Shown here: one piece after another, positions 8,678-16,437 of the stretch | Numbering within the stretch: the first letter of the stretch is position 1 | Layout: every line of letters begins with the position of its first letter | DNA from: Palsa-506 sp963836355 | GTDB lineage: Bacteria; Actinomycetota; Actinomycetes; Streptosporangiales; Streptosporangiaceae | DNA: 64,000 nt | Direction of reading: 5' to 3' | Assembly (NCBI GenBank): GCA_963836355.1 | Contig: CAWIJO010000010.1 | Span: 124,001 to 188,000 of the forward strand | Made by a program: the position numbers and the translations under genes | The notes under the pieces: model-generated | Database searches by the model: none | Told to the model about the DNA's origin: nothing | Seen by the model: the letters and a program-made list of their open reading frames with translations, nothing else

Positions 8678-10695
8678 GCAAGCGGCCAGTTCCTCCGCCT
8701 CCCGGTGACAAGCCCGTTCCTGCCGCGCCGCCGCCACCGCCGGCCTGGCGGCACTGGCTATGGCCGGCCGCGATCATCGTGACTTTCCTGCTCTACGTGA
8801 TCCTGCCCGGGCTGCACGCCGCGAAGCAGGTCACGCTCAGCTACTCGCAGTTCATCAGCGACGCGACCGCGCACAAGGTCAAGGACGTCACCTTCGGCAG
8901 CGCGGCGGCCGGTGCCAACACCCCGGCCACCGGGACGCTCACCAGCGGCCAGGCGTACACCACGGTCATCCCCGGCAATCCGACGCCGGAGCTCAGCGCC
9001 CAGCTGACCGCCGACGGCGTCAAGAAGATCACCGCGGCCGAGCAGGGCCGGTCGTTCATCTCCGAGCTGTTCTACCTGCTCATCCTGGTGTTGCCGTTCA
9101 TCCTGGTCATTTACCTGTTCCGCCGGATGGCGCGGGGCGCTGGCAGCCCGCTGCAAGGCGTCCTGGGCGTGGGCAAATCCAAGGCCAAGGTCTTCGACGC
9201 CGAGCGGCCGCAGACGAAGTTCGACGATGTCGCCGGATACGAGGGCGCCAAGGCGGAGATCGCCGAGGTGGTCGACTTCCTGCGCAACCCGGAGCGCTAC
9301 CGGCGGGCAGGCGCGATGGCGCCGCGCGGCGTGCTGATGGTCGGACCGCCCGGCACCGGCAAGACGCTGCTGGCCAGGGCGGTGGCCGGCGAGGCGTCGG
9401 TGCCGTTCTTCTCCGTCACCGGCTCCAGCTTCGTCGAGATGTTCGTCGGGGTCGGGGCGGCGCGGGTACGCGACCTGTTCGCCGAGGCGCGCAAGCGGTC
9501 CCCGGTGATCATCTTCATCGACGAGATCGACGCGATCGGCCAGCGGCGGGCGGGCTCGGGGGCCGTCGTGGCCAACGACGAGCGGGAGCAGACGCTCAAC
9601 CAGCTGCTGTCCGAGATGGACGGATTCGACATGGCCGAGGGCATCGTGGTGCTCGGCGCGACCAACCGGCCCGAGGTGCTGGATCCGGCGCTGCTGCGCC
9701 CTGGGCGGTTCGACCGGCAGGTCATCATCCCGCTGCCCACGCTGTCCGAGCGGGCCGCGATCCTGGCCGTGCACGCCCGCGGCAAGCAGCTCGCCGATGA
9801 CGTCGACCTGAACGTGGTCGCGCGCGGCACCCCCGGCTTCTCCGGCGCGGACCTGGCCAACCTGGTCAACGAGGCCGCGATCTTCGCCGTCCGGGAAAGC
9901 CGCGAGGTGCTGACGGCTGCCGACTTCGAGGGCGCGCGGGACCGGATCCTGCTCGGCCGCCGGGAGGGCTCCAACGTCTTGCTGCCCGAGGAGAAGAACG
10001 CGGTTGCCATCCACGAGGCCGGGCACGCCCTGGTGGCCGCGCTCTCCGAGCACGCCGACCCGGTCTCGAAGGTCACCATCCTGCCGGCCGGGCAGGCGCT
10101 CGGCGTCACCCAGCAGCTGCCGCTGGTCGAGCGGCACCTGTACGGCGAGGACTACCTGACCGAGTCGCTGGCCGTGCGGCTCGGCGGCCGGGCGGCGGAG
10201 CTCGTCGAGCTGCAGCAGGGCTCGACCGGCGCCGCGAATGATCTCGCCTCGGCCACCGAGCTGGCCACCAGGATGGTCCGCGAGTTCGGGCTGTCGCCCG
10301 CGCTCGGCCCGGTCGGCTACCCGGAGGGCGGCTCGGTGTTCCTCGGCGGCGGCGGCGGGCAGGGCCTGTCCAGCAGGCCGTTCGCGGAGGCCACCCAGGC
10401 CATCATCGACGGCGAGGTAGCCAGGCTGGTGCGCGAGGCAGAGCAGGCCGCGGTCGGCCTGATCCGCGCGCACCGGCCGGAGCTCGGGCAGCTGGTCAGC
10501 CTGCTGCTGGAGAAGGAGACCGTGGACGGCGAGGAGGTCTACGCCATCGCCGGCCGGGCGATGCCGCAGCACCGGTCCGCCGAGACGGTCAGCCTCGCCC
10601 CGCACATGACGTCGCCGCCGGCCGCCAGCCCGGACCTGGTGCCGCACGGGTCGGCGGCCCAGGATGCCGCGGCTCGCCAGGACGGCGAGCAGTAA
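8674..10695 (+). CDS. ftsH: ATP-dependent zinc metalloprotease FtsH
   Basis: This is a membrane-anchored AAA+ protease that extracts and degrades damaged or regulatory membrane proteins. The product has 673 residues: a Pro-rich cytoplasmic tail, a first transmembrane helix at about 28-48, an extracytoplasmic domain, a second helix at about 128-148, and then the AAA domain with Walker A GPPGTGKT, Walker B IIFIDEIDAI and the SRH region ATNRPEVLDPALLRPGRFDR. The zinc motif HEAGH is at about residue 446, in the peptidase domain. The C-terminal tail is short and low in complexity. The ATG overlaps the stop of the small membrane protein by 4 bases. All catalytic residues are intact. Confidence 0.96.
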   Translation: MSKRPVPPPPGDKPVPAAPPPPPAWRHWLWPAAIIVTFLLYVILPGLHAAKQVTLSYSQFISDATAHKVKDVTFGSAAAGANTPATGTLTSGQAYTTVIPGNPTPELSAQLTADGVKKITAAEQGRSFISELFYLLILVLPFILVIYLFRRMARGAGSPLQGVLGVGKSKAKVFDAERPQTKFDDVAGYEGAKAEIAEVVDFLRNPERYRRAGAMAPRGVLMVGPPGTGKTLLARAVAGEASVPFFSVTGSSFVEMFVGVGAARVRDLFAEARKRSPVIIFIDEIDAIGQRRAGSGAVVANDEREQTLNQLLSEMDGFDMAEGIVVLGATNRPEVLDPALLRPGRFDRQVIIPLPTLSERAAILAVHARGKQLADDVDLNVVARGTPGFSGADLANLVNEAAIFAVRESREVLTAADFEGARDRILLGRREGSNVLLPEEKNAVAIHEAGHALVAALSEHADPVSKVTILPAGQALGVTQQLPLVERHLYGEDYLTESLAVRLGGRAAELVELQQGSTGAANDLASATELATRMVREFGLSPALGPVGYPEGGSVFLGGGGGQGLSSRPFAEATQAIIDGEVARLVREAEQAAVGLIRAHRPELGQLVSLLLEKETVDGEEVYAIAGRAMPQHRSAETVSLAPHMTSPPAASPDLVPHGSAAQDAAARQDGEQ

Positions 10696-10778
10696 CGTAC
10701 CGGCGCGGGCCGCGGCCGGCCGTGCTGGGCTGAGCGCGGGCAGGTCGCGGCCGGCGCCGGCCCGCTGCGGCGCGGTGC

Positions 10779-10784
10779 TAGGCT
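10779..10784 (+). promoter_or_regulatory. Candidate -10 box for the trp leader transcript
   Basis: TAGGCT fits the actinobacterial TANNNT -10 consensus. The GTG of the leader peptide begins 6 bases after it, so the transcript probably starts at that codon and is leaderless. No good -35 box is visible at the expected distance. Confidence 0.5.
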
Positions 10785-10790
10785 CACCGC

Positions 10791-10832
10791 GTGCAACCGA
10801 ACCGGGCCGCAGGCTGGTGGCGCCGCCGTTAG
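10791..10832 (+). CDS. trpL: trp operon leader peptide with tandem Trp codons
   Basis: GTG 10791 opens a 13-residue peptide, MQPNRAAGWWRRR, ending at TAG 10830-10832. Two adjacent TGG codons followed by three Arg codons, about 115 bases before trpEG and just before a terminator-like hairpin, are the hallmark of ribosome-mediated transcription attenuation. When charged tRNA-Trp is scarce the ribosome stalls at the Trp codons and the terminator does not form. Attenuation by trpL is established for actinobacteria and for fused trpE(G) genes in rhizobia. Here it is inferred from layout. The frame is too short to be found by size criteria. Confidence 0.82.
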   Translation: MQPNRAAGWWRRR

Positions 10833-10865
10833 GCGGTGCCAGGTTCGCGTTCAAGCAATCCTGAT

Positions 10866-10897
10866 GGCGACCGCCCGGTAGCCCGGCGGCCGCCTTT
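10866..10897 (+). terminator. Attenuator (rho-independent terminator) of the trp leader
   Basis: The arms GGCGACCGCCCGG and CCCGGCGGCCGCC flank a 3-base loop, pairing with two mismatches, and are followed by TTT. It lies 34 bases after the leader stop codon and 49 bases before the trpEG start, as expected for the terminator arm of an attenuator. I did not work out the competing antiterminator helix. Confidence 0.68.
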
Positions 10898-10945
10898 CTC
10901 GTGCGCAGGCCCGCCGCAGGCCGGGCCCGACGATGCGAGGCTCCC

Positions 10946-13213
10946 ATGCAAGAGGCACCGACCGACCCGGCGTACGGCGGCGCCGCGCCGGCCTCAGCGC
11001 TGGCCGCCGCGACCGAGACCTGCTTCGTCACCGCGGGTGGCGTGCGGGTCAGCCGGGTCGCGGCTCCGTTCGACCCGGTGGTGCTCGACGGCCTTACCCG
11101 GCAGGTCGACCGGCGCCGCGGCGGCGTGCTCAGTTCCGGGATGGAGTATCCGGGGCGGTACAGCCGCTGGCACGTCGCGTACGTCGACCCGTGCGCCGAG
11201 ATCGTCGCCCGCGGCCGGACGATCTCGGCGCGGGCACTGAACGACCGCGGCGCCGTCCTGCTCCCGGTGCTCGGCTCGGCCCTGCGCCGCGCGGCCGGCC
11301 TGGACGACGCGGCTCTGGCCGTACCCGCCGCGGCCGCCGCGGCCATCGAGGTGGTCATCCCCGAGCCCGATCGCGGCTTCACCGAGGAAGAGCGCAGCCG
11401 CAGGCCCACCGTCTTCACTGCGCTCAGGGAGATCATCGCGGCGTTCGCGGGCCCCGACGAGCACCTGGGCCTTTACGGCGCGTTCGGCTATGACCTGGCG
11501 TTCCAGTTCGAGCCGGTGCGGCTCTCCCGGGCGCGCGAGGACCGGCAGCGGGACCTGGTCCTGCACCTGCCGGACGAGCTCTACGTGCTGGACCGCAAGC
11601 GCGAGACCGCGCTGCGCTACTGCTACGAGTTCGAGGTGTCCGGCGCCTCGACGGCGGGCCTGCCGCGGGCCACCGCGGGCACCGCCGGGCGGCCGGCGGC
11701 CGGCCCCGGCCACCCCGTTAAGAATCCTGATCTTCCGGCTGATCCGGAGCCGGGCTCGTATGCGCGGGTGGTCACCGCCGCCAGGGAGCGGTTTGCCCGC
11801 GGCGACCTGTTCGAGGTCGTGCCCAGTCAAGTCTTCTACGCGGCCTGCGGCTCGCCCGCCGCATTCTACGAGCGGCTGCGGCACCGCAACCCGGCGCCGT
11901 ACGAGTTCTTCCTGAACCTGGGTGAGGGGGAGTACCTGGTCGGCGCCTCGCCGGAGATGTACGTGCGGGTTACCGGCGACCGGGTCGAGACCTGCCCGAT
12001 CGCCGGCACTGTCGCGCGCGGTGCCGGGCCGCTGGAGGACGCCGCGAACATCCGCGCGCTGCTCGACTCGCCGAAGGAGGAGTCCGAGCTGACCATGTGC
12101 ACCGACGTGGACCGCAATGACAAGTCCAGGATCTGCGAGCCGGGCAGCGTGCAGGTGATCGGCCGCCGCCAGATCGAGATCTACAGCCGGGTGATTCACA
12201 CCGTGGACCACGTGGAGGGCAGGCTGCGGCCGGGCTTCGATGCGCTGGACGCTTTCCTTACCCACATGTGGGCGGTCACCGTCACCGGCGCGCCGAAGGC
12301 CTGGGCGATGCAGTTCATCGAGGACCACGAGGACGACCGGCGCCGCTGGTACGGCGGCGCGGTCGGGATGATCGGCTTCGACGGCGCGATGAACACCGGC
12401 CTGACCCTGCGGACCGCGCATATCCGCGGCGGCGTCGCGGCCGTGCGGGTAGGCGCGACCCTGCTGTTCGACTCGGACCCGGCGGCCGAGGAGCGGGAGA
12501 CCGAGCTCAAGGCCCGGGCACTGCTGGAAAACCTCAAAGACGATAAGAACGATTTGAAACGGGACCTCCCCGCGGACTCGCCGCCGCGAGCCGGCCAGCT
12601 GCCGGGGGCCAGCCTGCGCGTGCTGCTGGTCGACCACCAGGACTCGTTCGTGCACATGCTGGCCGGCTATTTCCGCGAGCAGGGCGCCGATGTCGTCACG
12701 CTGCGAGCCGGGTTCGGCGCCGCCGCGCTGGATGACTACCGGCCCGACCTGGTGGTGCTCTCACCGGGCCCGGGGCGGCCGTCCGACTTCGACTGCGCCG
12801 CGCTGCTGGCCGAGCTGGACGCGCGCGGGCTGCCGGCCTTCGGCGTGTGCCTCGGCCTGCAGGCGATGGTGGAGCAGGCCGGCGGTGCGCTGCACCTGCT
12901 GCCCGAGCCCGTGCACGGCAAGCCAGGCCGCGTGCAGGTGCTTGGCGGCGCGCTGCTGGCCGGGCTGCCATCCGAGTTCACCGCCGGCCGCTATCACTCG
13001 CTGCATGCGAGGGCGGCTGACGTGCGCGGCGGGTTCGCGGTGACGGCGCGGACGCCGGACGGGGTCGTGATGGCGATCGAGGATGCCGCCGCCGGCCGGT
13101 GGGGAGTGCAGTTCCATCCGGAGTCGATCCTCACCGCATCCGGCCGGGCGGGGCACCAGGTGATCGGCAACGTGCTGCGGCTATGCCGGGCCAGGGCGGC
13201 TGGCCCGGCATAG
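10946..13213 (+). CDS. trpEG: Fused anthranilate synthase, components I and II
   Basis: This enzyme converts chorismate and glutamine to anthranilate, the first committed step of tryptophan synthesis. Residues 1 to about 520 form the chorismate-using TrpE part, with the conserved blocks FEVVPSQVFY, PIAGTVARG, ELTMCTDVDRNDKSR and YGGAVGMIGFDG. After a charged linker, residues about 555-755 form the glutamine amidotransferase with the catalytic Cys in FGVCLGLQAM and the His-Glu pair in QFHPES. The 755-residue fusion resembles trpE(G) of rhizobia and of some actinomycete secondary-metabolite clusters. No other trp gene or antibiotic gene is nearby. The ATG at 10946 is chosen over an upstream in-frame start at 10901. 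Expression is probably controlled by the trpL attenuator. Confidence 0.94.
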   Translation: MQEAPTDPAYGGAAPASALAAATETCFVTAGGVRVSRVAAPFDPVVLDGLTRQVDRRRGGVLSSGMEYPGRYSRWHVAYVDPCAEIVARGRTISARALNDRGAVLLPVLGSALRRAAGLDDAALAVPAAAAAAIEVVIPEPDRGFTEEERSRRPTVFTALREIIAAFAGPDEHLGLYGAFGYDLAFQFEPVRLSRAREDRQRDLVLHLPDELYVLDRKRETALRYCYEFEVSGASTAGLPRATAGTAGRPAAGPGHPVKNPDLPADPEPGSYARVVTAARERFARGDLFEVVPSQVFYAACGSPAAFYERLRHRNPAPYEFFLNLGEGEYLVGASPEMYVRVTGDRVETCPIAGTVARGAGPLEDAANIRALLDSPKEESELTMCTDVDRNDKSRICEPGSVQVIGRRQIEIYSRVIHTVDHVEGRLRPGFDALDAFLTHMWAVTVTGAPKAWAMQFIEDHEDDRRRWYGGAVGMIGFDGAMNTGLTLRTAHIRGGVAAVRVGATLLFDSDPAAEERETELKARALLENLKDDKNDLKRDLPADSPPRAGQLPGASLRVLLVDHQDSFVHMLAGYFREQGADVVTLRAGFGAAALDDYRPDLVVLSPGPGRPSDFDCAALLAELDARGLPAFGVCLGLQAMVEQAGGALHLLPEPVHGKPGRVQVLGGALLAGLPSEFTAGRYHSLHARAADVRGGFAVTARTPDGVVMAIEDAAAGRWGVQFHPESILTASGRAGHQVIGNVLRLCRARAAGPA

Positions 13214-13219
13214 CCGCAG
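13175..13219. terminator. Perfect 19-bp stem hairpin at the end of trpEG
   Basis: The arms starting CTGCGGCTATGCCGGG and ending CCCGGCATAGCCGCAG pair perfectly over 19 bases around a 7-base loop. The hairpin covers the last codons and the stop of trpEG. It also lies just past the 3' end of the convergent secreted-protein gene, so it could stop transcripts from both sides. There is no T-tract. Confidence 0.72.
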
Positions 13220-13225
13220 GGCCGG

Positions 13226-13777
13226 CTAGCTGACGGAATGCAGGCTGCGGGCGAAGTTGATCAGCGTGCGGGGCCACTGGGCGTGCGATGTCGCCACGTT
13301 GTAGACGTGATGCCGCTTCCAGACCAGGAACAGGAAGATGTTGCGCTTGTGGCAGGACGGCGCGCCGTGGAAGCCGCATACCCCGAAAAGGGTCGCGCGA
13401 TCGTTGTGCACCCGGACCCTGCGGAGCTTCTTCGCCTCGCCGAAGTTGCCGCACGGGCCGCCGGAGTTATTCTGCGAGAGTTCCAGAAAGCGGTGCTTAA
13501 CGTGCCCCCAGGACGCGAACACGATGCGCTTTCTGGTCTTGCCGGTGACCTGGCAGCGCGCGACCACGATGGGACCGGACCTGGTCAGGCCGTGCAGCCG
13601 GGTCGGGCGCTGCAGCCTGAAGCCCGCTGCCTGCTGCGCGTCGTGCCAAGTACGGAACGAGCCTACCGCGGCCGGCCTGGCTGCCGTGGCGAGCGCGGCC
13701 GGGGCCAGCGCGGCCGATGCGCCGCCCAGGCCAACCGCGAGGGCCAGGCCGGTGGTGAGTACGCGAGTACGAAGCAT
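13226..13777 (-). CDS. Secreted protein of unknown function
   Basis: The 183-residue product has a clear Sec signal peptide: basic start MLRTRVLTT, a hydrophobic stretch LALAVGLGGASAALAPAALA and a likely cleavage site after ALA or ATA at about residue 30-32. The mature part is rich in His, Arg and Lys and holds four Cys residues (contexts VARCQV, GPCGNF, GVCGFHG and APSCHKR), suggesting two disulfide bonds outside the cell. The start at 13777 has AGGGGGAA before it. I do not recognise a family. It is convergent with trpEG and shares its terminator. Confidence 0.72.
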   Translation of the reverse strand: MLRTRVLTTGLALAVGLGGASAALAPAALATAARPAAVGSFRTWHDAQQAAGFRLQRPTRLHGLTRSGPIVVARCQVTGKTRKRIVFASWGHVKHRFLELSQNNSGGPCGNFGEAKKLRRVRVHNDRATLFGVCGFHGAPSCHKRNIFLFLVWKRHHVYNVATSHAQWPRTLINFARSLHSVS

Positions 13778-13878
13778 GCGATTCCCCCTGCTGTGAGTAA
13801 GAGTTCGAATGCGCTACGTGACTTCCCTTCCTGCGAGATCGTAGATCACCTAGCCCGGTCCTGCCGCGGAATCGGCCG

Positions 13879-13943
13879 GCTGCTGCCGTCGGCTGCTGCC
13901 GTCGGCTGGCGCCGTCGGCTGGCGCCGTCGGCTGGCGCCGTCG
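13879..13943. repeat. Five tandem 13-bp repeats upstream of thyX
   Basis: Five head-to-tail 13-base units are present: two GCTGCTGCCGTCG, then three GCTGGCGCCGTCG. They end about 30 bases before the candidate thyX -10 box. The function is unknown; a slippage-prone minisatellite or a multi-copy protein-binding site are both possible. Confidence 0.88.
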
Positions 13944-13974
13944 GCTGACGGTGCAGGCTGACTGCCCTGGCCGG

Positions 13975-13980
13975 TAGTGT
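13975..13980 (+). promoter_or_regulatory. Candidate -10 box for thyX
   Basis: TAGTGT fits TANNNT and lies 8 bases before the thyX ATG. There is no Shine-Dalgarno sequence between them, so thyX mRNA may be leaderless. Confidence 0.45.
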
Positions 13981-13988
13981 GCCGTGCC

Positions 13989-14774
13989 ATGAAGAGCGTG
14001 CAGCCCGAGGTCTTCCTGGTCGCCCGTCCCGAGATCGACTACTCGTCGCTGGCCGCCTACCTGCACGAGGTCGGCGGCGGCAGCTGGCTGGAGAGGCTGG
14101 ATCGTGGCGATCTCGACGACGCGGAGAACCTGGCCGAGTTCGCCGGGAAGATCTGCTACCGGGCCTGGGAGCCGGGACTGAACCCGAATGTGCGCCGGGT
14201 CCGCACCGATCACCGCAAGTACCTGGAAAACATCCTGTCCAGCGCGCACGGCTCCGTCCTTGAGCACGCGAGCTTCAGCTTCGTGCTGCACAACGTGAGC
14301 CGGGTGCTGACCCATGAGCTGGTTAGGCACCGGCCGGGGACTGCGGTCTCGCAGGAGTCGCTGCGGTTCGTCCGGCTGGCCGACATCCCGTTCTGGTTCC
14401 CGGAGTGGGCGCACGCGGACGTGGAGCTTATGCAACGCGCCACCGCGCTGCTTGAGCAGATGGAGGAATTCCAGCACTGGATGGCCGGGCATTTCCGGCT
14501 GGACGAAGACGGGACGCCGTTCCACGAGAAGAAGCACAAGACGTCGTTCATGCGCCGGTTCGCGCCGGACGGGTTGGCCACCGGGCTGCTCTGGACGGCG
14601 AACATCCGTACCCTGCGGCACACCATCGAGGCCCGCACCGACACCGGCGCCGAGGAGGAGATCCGGCTCGTCTTCACCAAGATCGCGGAACTGATGCGGG
14701 CAGAGGCGCCGGCCCTGTTCGGCGACTACGCGGTGGTAGACGGCGCCTGGGTACCGCGCTGGCGCAAGGTGTGA
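13989..14774 (+). CDS. thyX: Flavin-dependent thymidylate synthase ThyX
   Basis: This enzyme makes dTMP from dUMP using FAD, NADPH and methylene-tetrahydrofolate. The ThyX signature RHRPGTAVSQESLRF is at about residue 116, with the Ser positions of the RHRX7S motif intact. Other family blocks are GSVLEHASFSF, LTHELVRHR and NIRTLRHTIEAR. The length of 261 residues is normal. The ATG at 13989 gives MKSVQPEVFLVARP; an in-frame upstream start at 13977 would sit inside the candidate promoter. No thyA is seen in the window. Confidence 0.95.
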   Translation: MKSVQPEVFLVARPEIDYSSLAAYLHEVGGGSWLERLDRGDLDDAENLAEFAGKICYRAWEPGLNPNVRRVRTDHRKYLENILSSAHGSVLEHASFSFVLHNVSRVLTHELVRHRPGTAVSQESLRFVRLADIPFWFPEWAHADVELMQRATALLEQMEEFQHWMAGHFRLDEDGTPFHEKKHKTSFMRRFAPDGLATGLLWTANIRTLRHTIEARTDTGAEEEIRLVFTKIAELMRAEAPALFGDYAVVDGAWVPRWRKV

Positions 14775-14814
14775 GAGTTGGCGGTGCGGCGTGGCGGCGT
14801 GGCGGCAGTGCGGC

Positions 14815-16047
14815 CTAGCAGCCGGGGATAGCCCCAACCGGGTCGTGGTGGATGTGGTCGCTGGACACCCGGCGGGCCAGCATCCGGACTGTTTCGGTGA
14901 CCATCGCGTCCGGTCCGCTGATGAACACCTCGCTGCCCTCGCAGGACGCATGCTGGCGGACCGCGTCGGGCAGCAGGCCGGCCAGGCCGGCCCAGTCGGG
15001 GTCGTGCGACACGGCCGGGATTACGGTGAGGCCCGGGCAGGCGGCCGTCAGCCGCGACAGGTCCCGCATGTCATACAGGCCGGCTGCGGTGCGGGCACCG
15101 ACATAGAGGCTGATCCTCGGCTGGCCAGGGTGCCCGGCGATAATGCCCTCGATGAGCGCCTTGACCGGGGCCAGCCCGGTCCCGCCGGCGATGCAGAGCA
15201 GATCGCGATGGCAGTCGTCGCCGAGGGTCAGCCCGCCCCTGGCCGGGCCGAGCAGCAGGCAGTCGCCCGCTTGGGCGTAGTGCACCAGCGCGGTGCTGAC
15301 CATGCCGCCGGGAACCGCGCGGACATGCAGGTCAAGGAGGCCGCTGGCCCGCGGCGCGTTGGCGATGGAGAAGTTGCGCCAGACCCGCGGCCACCGTGCC
15401 ACCTGCACAGGCACGTACTGCCCGGGCCGGTAGGCCAGCGGCTGATCCGGCCGGATGGTCAGCACGGCCAGGTCAGGGCCGCGCAGGTCATGCTGGACGA
15501 TCTCGCCGACCCACCATGGCGGCGCCCGCCGCGCATCCGCGGCAGCCGCCGCCTGCATGATCCTGGCGATGTCGGCGAGGGCGACGTGCCACGCTGCCTC
15601 CGTCTCGGCGCTCCAGGCGTCGGCCGCGAAGTGCCTGATGGTCTCGTGGAGCACGCCGAAAAACGCCTGGTAGTGCTTGTCCTTCACGCCGAATTTGCGG
15701 TGATCGCGGCCTAACTGCCCGATATATGCGGCGAGTGCCTGGGGCGTGTCCATGCTCCACACGATCCTGGCTAACGCGCCGAAGACGTGCTCCCGCTGGG
15801 CGCTCATCGCGAGCGGGAACATCGCCCGGACGTCGGGATGCCGCACGAAAAGCCAGGCATAGAAGTGCTCCATCACTTCCGGCCCGCGTCCCTCGATGAC
15901 CGTGAAGGATTCCTTTACCAGCCGGGCCGTTTGCCCGGAAATGCCGCTCGACGTATTTTCGCGTGCTTCATCCGCGGCCCGAGTTTTGCTCTGGCACGGC
16001 TGTGCCATAGCGCCGGCGGGCCTGGCCTGCTGTCGGGTAAGGGACAT
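14815..16047 (-). CDS. Flavohemoglobin-like protein (globin plus FAD/NAD reductase)
   Basis: Flavohemoglobins use heme, FAD and NAD(P)H to turn nitric oxide into nitrate or to reduce oxygen. The globin part spans about residues 35-165, with the proximal His in LGRDHRKFGVKDKHY. The ferredoxin-reductase part follows: FAD motif WRNFSIAN, a flavin loop at AVPGGMVSTALV, and the NAD-binding motif GGTGLAPVKALIE. The C-terminus has the SGPDAMV motif. The start is uncertain: ATG 16047 (410 residues) or ATG 16008 (397); the longer open frame to 16176 has a low-complexity leader. It diverges from the tricorn gene across a block of five direct repeats that could hold regulatory sites. Confidence 0.85.
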   Translation of the reverse strand: MSLTRQQARPAGAMAQPCQSKTRAADEARENTSSGISGQTARLVKESFTVIEGRGPEVMEHFYAWLFVRHPDVRAMFPLAMSAQREHVFGALARIVWSMDTPQALAAYIGQLGRDHRKFGVKDKHYQAFFGVLHETIRHFAADAWSAETEAAWHVALADIARIMQAAAAADARRAPPWWVGEIVQHDLRGPDLAVLTIRPDQPLAYRPGQYVPVQVARWPRVWRNFSIANAPRASGLLDLHVRAVPGGMVSTALVHYAQAGDCLLLGPARGGLTLGDDCHRDLLCIAGGTGLAPVKALIEGIIAGHPGQPRISLYVGARTAAGLYDMRDLSRLTAACPGLTVIPAVSHDPDWAGLAGLLPDAVRQHASCEGSEVFISGPDAMVTETVRMLARRVSSDHIHHDPVGAIPGC

Positions 16048-16223
16048 TTCCGGCGCAGATCCGGGACGTGCGCCCGCCCCCTCGCCGCGTCGGTTGAACG
16101 CAGTCCAAAGCGGCTGACCTGCGAACACGCCTGACGGATTACTGTCGGGGAAGCCTCCATCCAGCGCGATCGCCACTCTGCTGATTCTGGCATCGTGACT
16201 TGCTGCTTACAAGCCACTTTAGG

Positions 16224-16348
16224 CAATGCCGACGGGGCACGCAGCGTAACAATGCCGACGGGGCACGCAGCGTAACAATGCCGAGGGCACATAGGGTAAC
16301 AATCCGGTGGGGCGCGCAGCGTAACAATCCGGCGGGCGCGCGGCGTAA
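16224..16348. repeat. Five direct repeats of 24-26 bp between divergent genes
   Basis: Units run head to tail: 16224-16249, 16250-16275 (identical, 26 bases), 16276-16299, 16300-16324 and 16325-16348. Each starts CAATGCC or CAATCCG and ends GTAA, with a variable GC-rich middle such as GACGGGGCACGCAGC. There are no spacers, so this is not CRISPR. The position between the flavohemoglobin start and the tricorn start suggests protein-binding sites or a minisatellite. Confidence 0.9.
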
Positions 16349-16437
16349 CGGAATGGCAGCTGCCTTGCCCCCGCAACGAACCCGCCACTTTGGCTTACCG
16401 CGACGGCATGCCGGGCCGCGCGGCCTACTATGAGCCG

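Noticed and set aside
8758..11436. Long minus-strand open frame (892 codons) opposite ftsH and the start of trpEG
   Set aside because: Composition is Arg/Gly/Ala/Asp-rich with no family motif, and it is antisense to a fully conserved ftsH. Long antisense frames are expected at this GC content.
10994..12655. Minus-strand open frame of 553 codons opposite trpEG
   Set aside because: It is antisense to conserved TrpE sequence, has no recognisable domain and has no start signal.
16224..16348. Repeat array considered as a CRISPR
   Set aside because: Units abut without spacers, there are only five, and no cas gene is in the window.
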